The notes under the pieces are model-generated. The model did not search any database, was not told the DNA's origin, and saw only the letters and a program-made list of their open reading frames with translations. Source: Mobilisporobacter senegalensis (GTDB lineage: Bacteria; Bacillota; Clostridia; Lachnospirales; Lachnospiraceae). Taken from it: a DNA stretch of 64,000 nucleotides. The stretch lies in NCBI RefSeq assembly GCF_003752155.1, contig NZ_RJVG01000013.1, positions 31,547-95,546 of the forward strand. Reading direction: 5' to 3'. The translations under genes were made by a program, and so were the position numbers. Positions 62,643-64,000 of this stretch are shown here, piece after piece (position 1 is the first letter of the stretch; each line of letters opens with the position of its first letter).

Positions 62643-63524
62643 CTAGATTAATTTTCCAAATATTTTCGTCCGTTCTTTCTTTTGTCTTATTAAATTAGCT
62701 TGCTGCTTGCTATATTCTAATACAGAGCGTTTTTGCTTCTTAGGCTTGTCCAAGGCAATTTCTTCATTTATTTGAGTTTCCTCAGTAAGCTTAATTACCT
62801 CTTCTTCTGCATCTTCATCTATTACAGTACCATAGGATTCTTTTATCATATCTCTAAAATTTTCAGATAAAATATCTTTATATTCCGCTTCCCTATCATG
62901 AGAAAATGATTTTATTTCTTCATTCAATGACAGCATTTTATGATCTAAATAAGATACTATTTCAGAACATTCTCTTAATTCTTTTCGAATTCTTTCAGGC
63001 GCATTTCCTTCAAATTTATAATATATCTTATGTTCAAGACTCGCCCAGAAATCCATAGCGATGGTACGGATCTGTATTTCTACCTTTGTTTCAATAACAT
63101 TATTAGATAAGTAGATAGGGACCGATACAATCATATGATAGCTTGAATATCCGTTCTCTTTTGGACAGGTAATATAATCTTTTACTTTTAATACTTTAAC
63201 GTCACTTTGCTTTGCAATTAAATCAGCAATACGATAAATATCTGATGTAAAAGAACAGATAATTCTTACACCAGCAACATCATTTACATATTTTACTATA
63301 TTTTCAACAGTTAACTCTTTCTTGTTGTGTCTTATTTTTTTCGCTATACTTTCTGGCGATTTCAATCTTGAGACAACATGCTCAATTGGATTGTATTGAT
63401 GAGTAAGCTTAAATTCATTATTCATTATTTCAATCTTCGTATTAATTTCTTTTAATGCAGAATCATATAATAATAATGCATTTTTCCATTCTTCTGCTTC
63501 ATCATAAAATATTGGTAGTTCCAT
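62643..63524 (-). CDS. Small alarmone synthetase (GTP pyrophosphokinase, RelQ-like)
   Basis: A 293-aa (p)ppGpp synthetase without the hydrolase domain. The synthetase core shows SPESIAKKI, VNDVAGVRIICSFTSDIYRIA, GYSSYHMIV and EVQIRTIAMDFWASLEHKIYYK. The C-terminal ~90 residues extend beyond RelQ/YjbM, with basic stretches (PKKQKRSVLEYSKQQ). Synthesises the stringent-response alarmone from GTP/GDP and ATP. The ATG lacks a canonical strong site. It is flanked by type A repeat elements on both sides. Confidence 0.9.
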   Translation of the reverse strand: MELPIFYDEAEEWKNALLLYDSALKEINTKIEIMNNEFKLTHQYNPIEHVVSRLKSPESIAKKIRHNKKELTVENIVKYVNDVAGVRIICSFTSDIYRIADLIAKQSDVKVLKVKDYITCPKENGYSSYHMIVSVPIYLSNNVIETKVEIQIRTIAMDFWASLEHKIYYKFEGNAPERIRKELRECSEIVSYLDHKMLSLNEEIKSFSHDREAEYKDILSENFRDMIKESYGTVIDEDAEEEVIKLTEETQINEEIALDKPKKQKRSVLEYSKQQANLIRQKKERTKIFGKLI

Positions 63525-63593
63525 TGTATCACCTGAATATAATACCTTTCTCGTTATTTATAAACCCATAATTTTTTAATTTTAATATGTTCG

Positions 63594-63795
63594 CGCAGAT
63601 TAGTAAGCTCTAAAATGACCTTTTCTCGCTCACGTTGCCTTCGAATATCTGCTTTCACGCAGATTAGTAAGCTCTAAAATGACCTTTTCTCGCTCACGTT
63701 GCACTTATCCATAGGGTTTAGGACCTTTATTCAAGCGAGCTTGATAAAGGTCCTGAACCCTATGGACTAATCTGCTCATCGTGTATATTATAACA
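63594..63795. repeat. Nested inverted-repeat element, type A copy 2
   Basis: Two direct units starting CGCAGATTAGTAAGCTC (63594 and 63658, period 64) are followed by a 22-bp stem (63709-63730 with 63744-63765, one G-U) and the closing CTAATCTGC (63767-63775), with the same tail as copy 1. Same orientation as copy 1, about 1185 bp apart. Confidence 0.9.
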
Positions 63796-64000
63796 TGAAA
63801 TTATGAACTTTCTTTGAATTGTTGCAATCTTAATAAAATGTTAATTAAATGTTTACATTCTAAAAATATTTAGATAATAATATAGAACAAATAATTAATA
63901 ATTTCCTGTCAAGGGTTTTTGATAATGTCCTTATAAACTTTAAACATTAGCACCAGATTTTTCTGGTGCTTTCTCCTTATGAAAAATGTATTTTCAATAC
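63796..64000. other. Terminal intergenic region
   Basis: No gene is seen. A hairpin AGCACCAGA/TCTGGTGCT (63949-63970, TTTT loop) is followed by TTCTCC, a weak terminator or part of a neighbouring transcription unit outside the window. Confidence 0.4.

Noticed and set aside
62409..63795. CRISPR array
   Set aside because: Only two units per element with conserved, not variable, intervening sequence, followed by a long hairpin; no cas genes.
63949..63970. Small RNA gene at the right edge
   Set aside because: Only a hairpin with a weak T-run; no promoter convincingly placed before it.

Overview
The window looks like a chromosomal segment of a low-GC, endospore-forming, flagellated anaerobe of the Lachnospiraceae (Clostridium cluster XIVa, in the neighbourhood of Lachnoclostridium or Anaerocolumna). 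The reasons are AT-rich DNA with strong Shine-Dalgarno sites, spore genes (a CotS-like coat protein, BofA, a YtvI-type permease, a Csp-like subtilase), T-box and SAM-I leaders, and families I associate mainly with Lachnospiraceae (DUF5702, DUF6382-FHA, DUF6240). The placement is inference; no rRNA, tRNA, prophage, IS transposase or CRISPR array was seen. Most of the DNA reads as core genome.

Layout. 0.1-4.6 kb: cotS-like, cca, proS with a proline T-box. 4.6-5.9 kb: rsgA behind a leader-peptide attenuator. 5.9-10.1 kb: a YtvI/AI-2E permease and a histidine kinase-response regulator-RluA operon. 10.1-11.9 kb: a nested inverted-repeat element, a SAM-I riboswitch and metK. 12-18.1 kb: a Csp-like subtilase, a YtrA-type GntR/ABC operon and a polar amino-acid ABC transporter. 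18.2-26.5 kb: niaR, a VanY-like peptidase, pgi, mtnN, a TSCPD/radical-SAM/murG run and a HIT protein. 26.6-29.6 kb: an orphan soluble kinase, then a rhomboid protease with a flavodoxin-SCP2 fusion. 29.7-41.2 kb: a complete minus-strand tad (type IVb pilus) operon with two prepilin peptidases, a Flp pilin, TadE-like pseudopilins, a DUF5702 protein and an FHA protein. 41.2-42 kb: bofA and a divergent DUF2508 gene. 42-51.4 kb: an alpha-glucan operon (glgP, malE-, malF-, malG-like, surface amylase) under a divergent LacI regulator. 51.5-57.7 kb: fliS, a large flagellin and a 1125-residue DUF6240 protein behind a long structured leader. 57.9-64 kb: HPr, Nudix, an RNase-like MBL/beta-CASP protein, an S1 protein, a coiled-coil membrane protein and a small alarmone synthetase flanked by two copies of a repeat element.

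How it works together. The glucan locus takes up oligosaccharides released by the cell-surface amylase and phosphorolyses them, feeding pgi; HPr belongs to sugar transport and carbon control. metK and mtnN make SAM and clear its nucleoside by-products. The tad operon has its own promoter and terminator and appears self-contained.

Best leads: (1) the ribosome-sensing attenuator upstream of rsgA; (2) a family of nested inverted-repeat elements (two near-identical copies around the alarmone synthetase, one of the same architecture but different sequence near metK) plus a separate 23-bp TIR element inside the tad operon; (3) apparent AUU/AUA start codons clustered in the tad operon; (4) an unassigned structured leader with a terminator-like hairpin ahead of the DUF6240-flagellin genes. 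All are read by eye; RNA folding and homology searches were not run.
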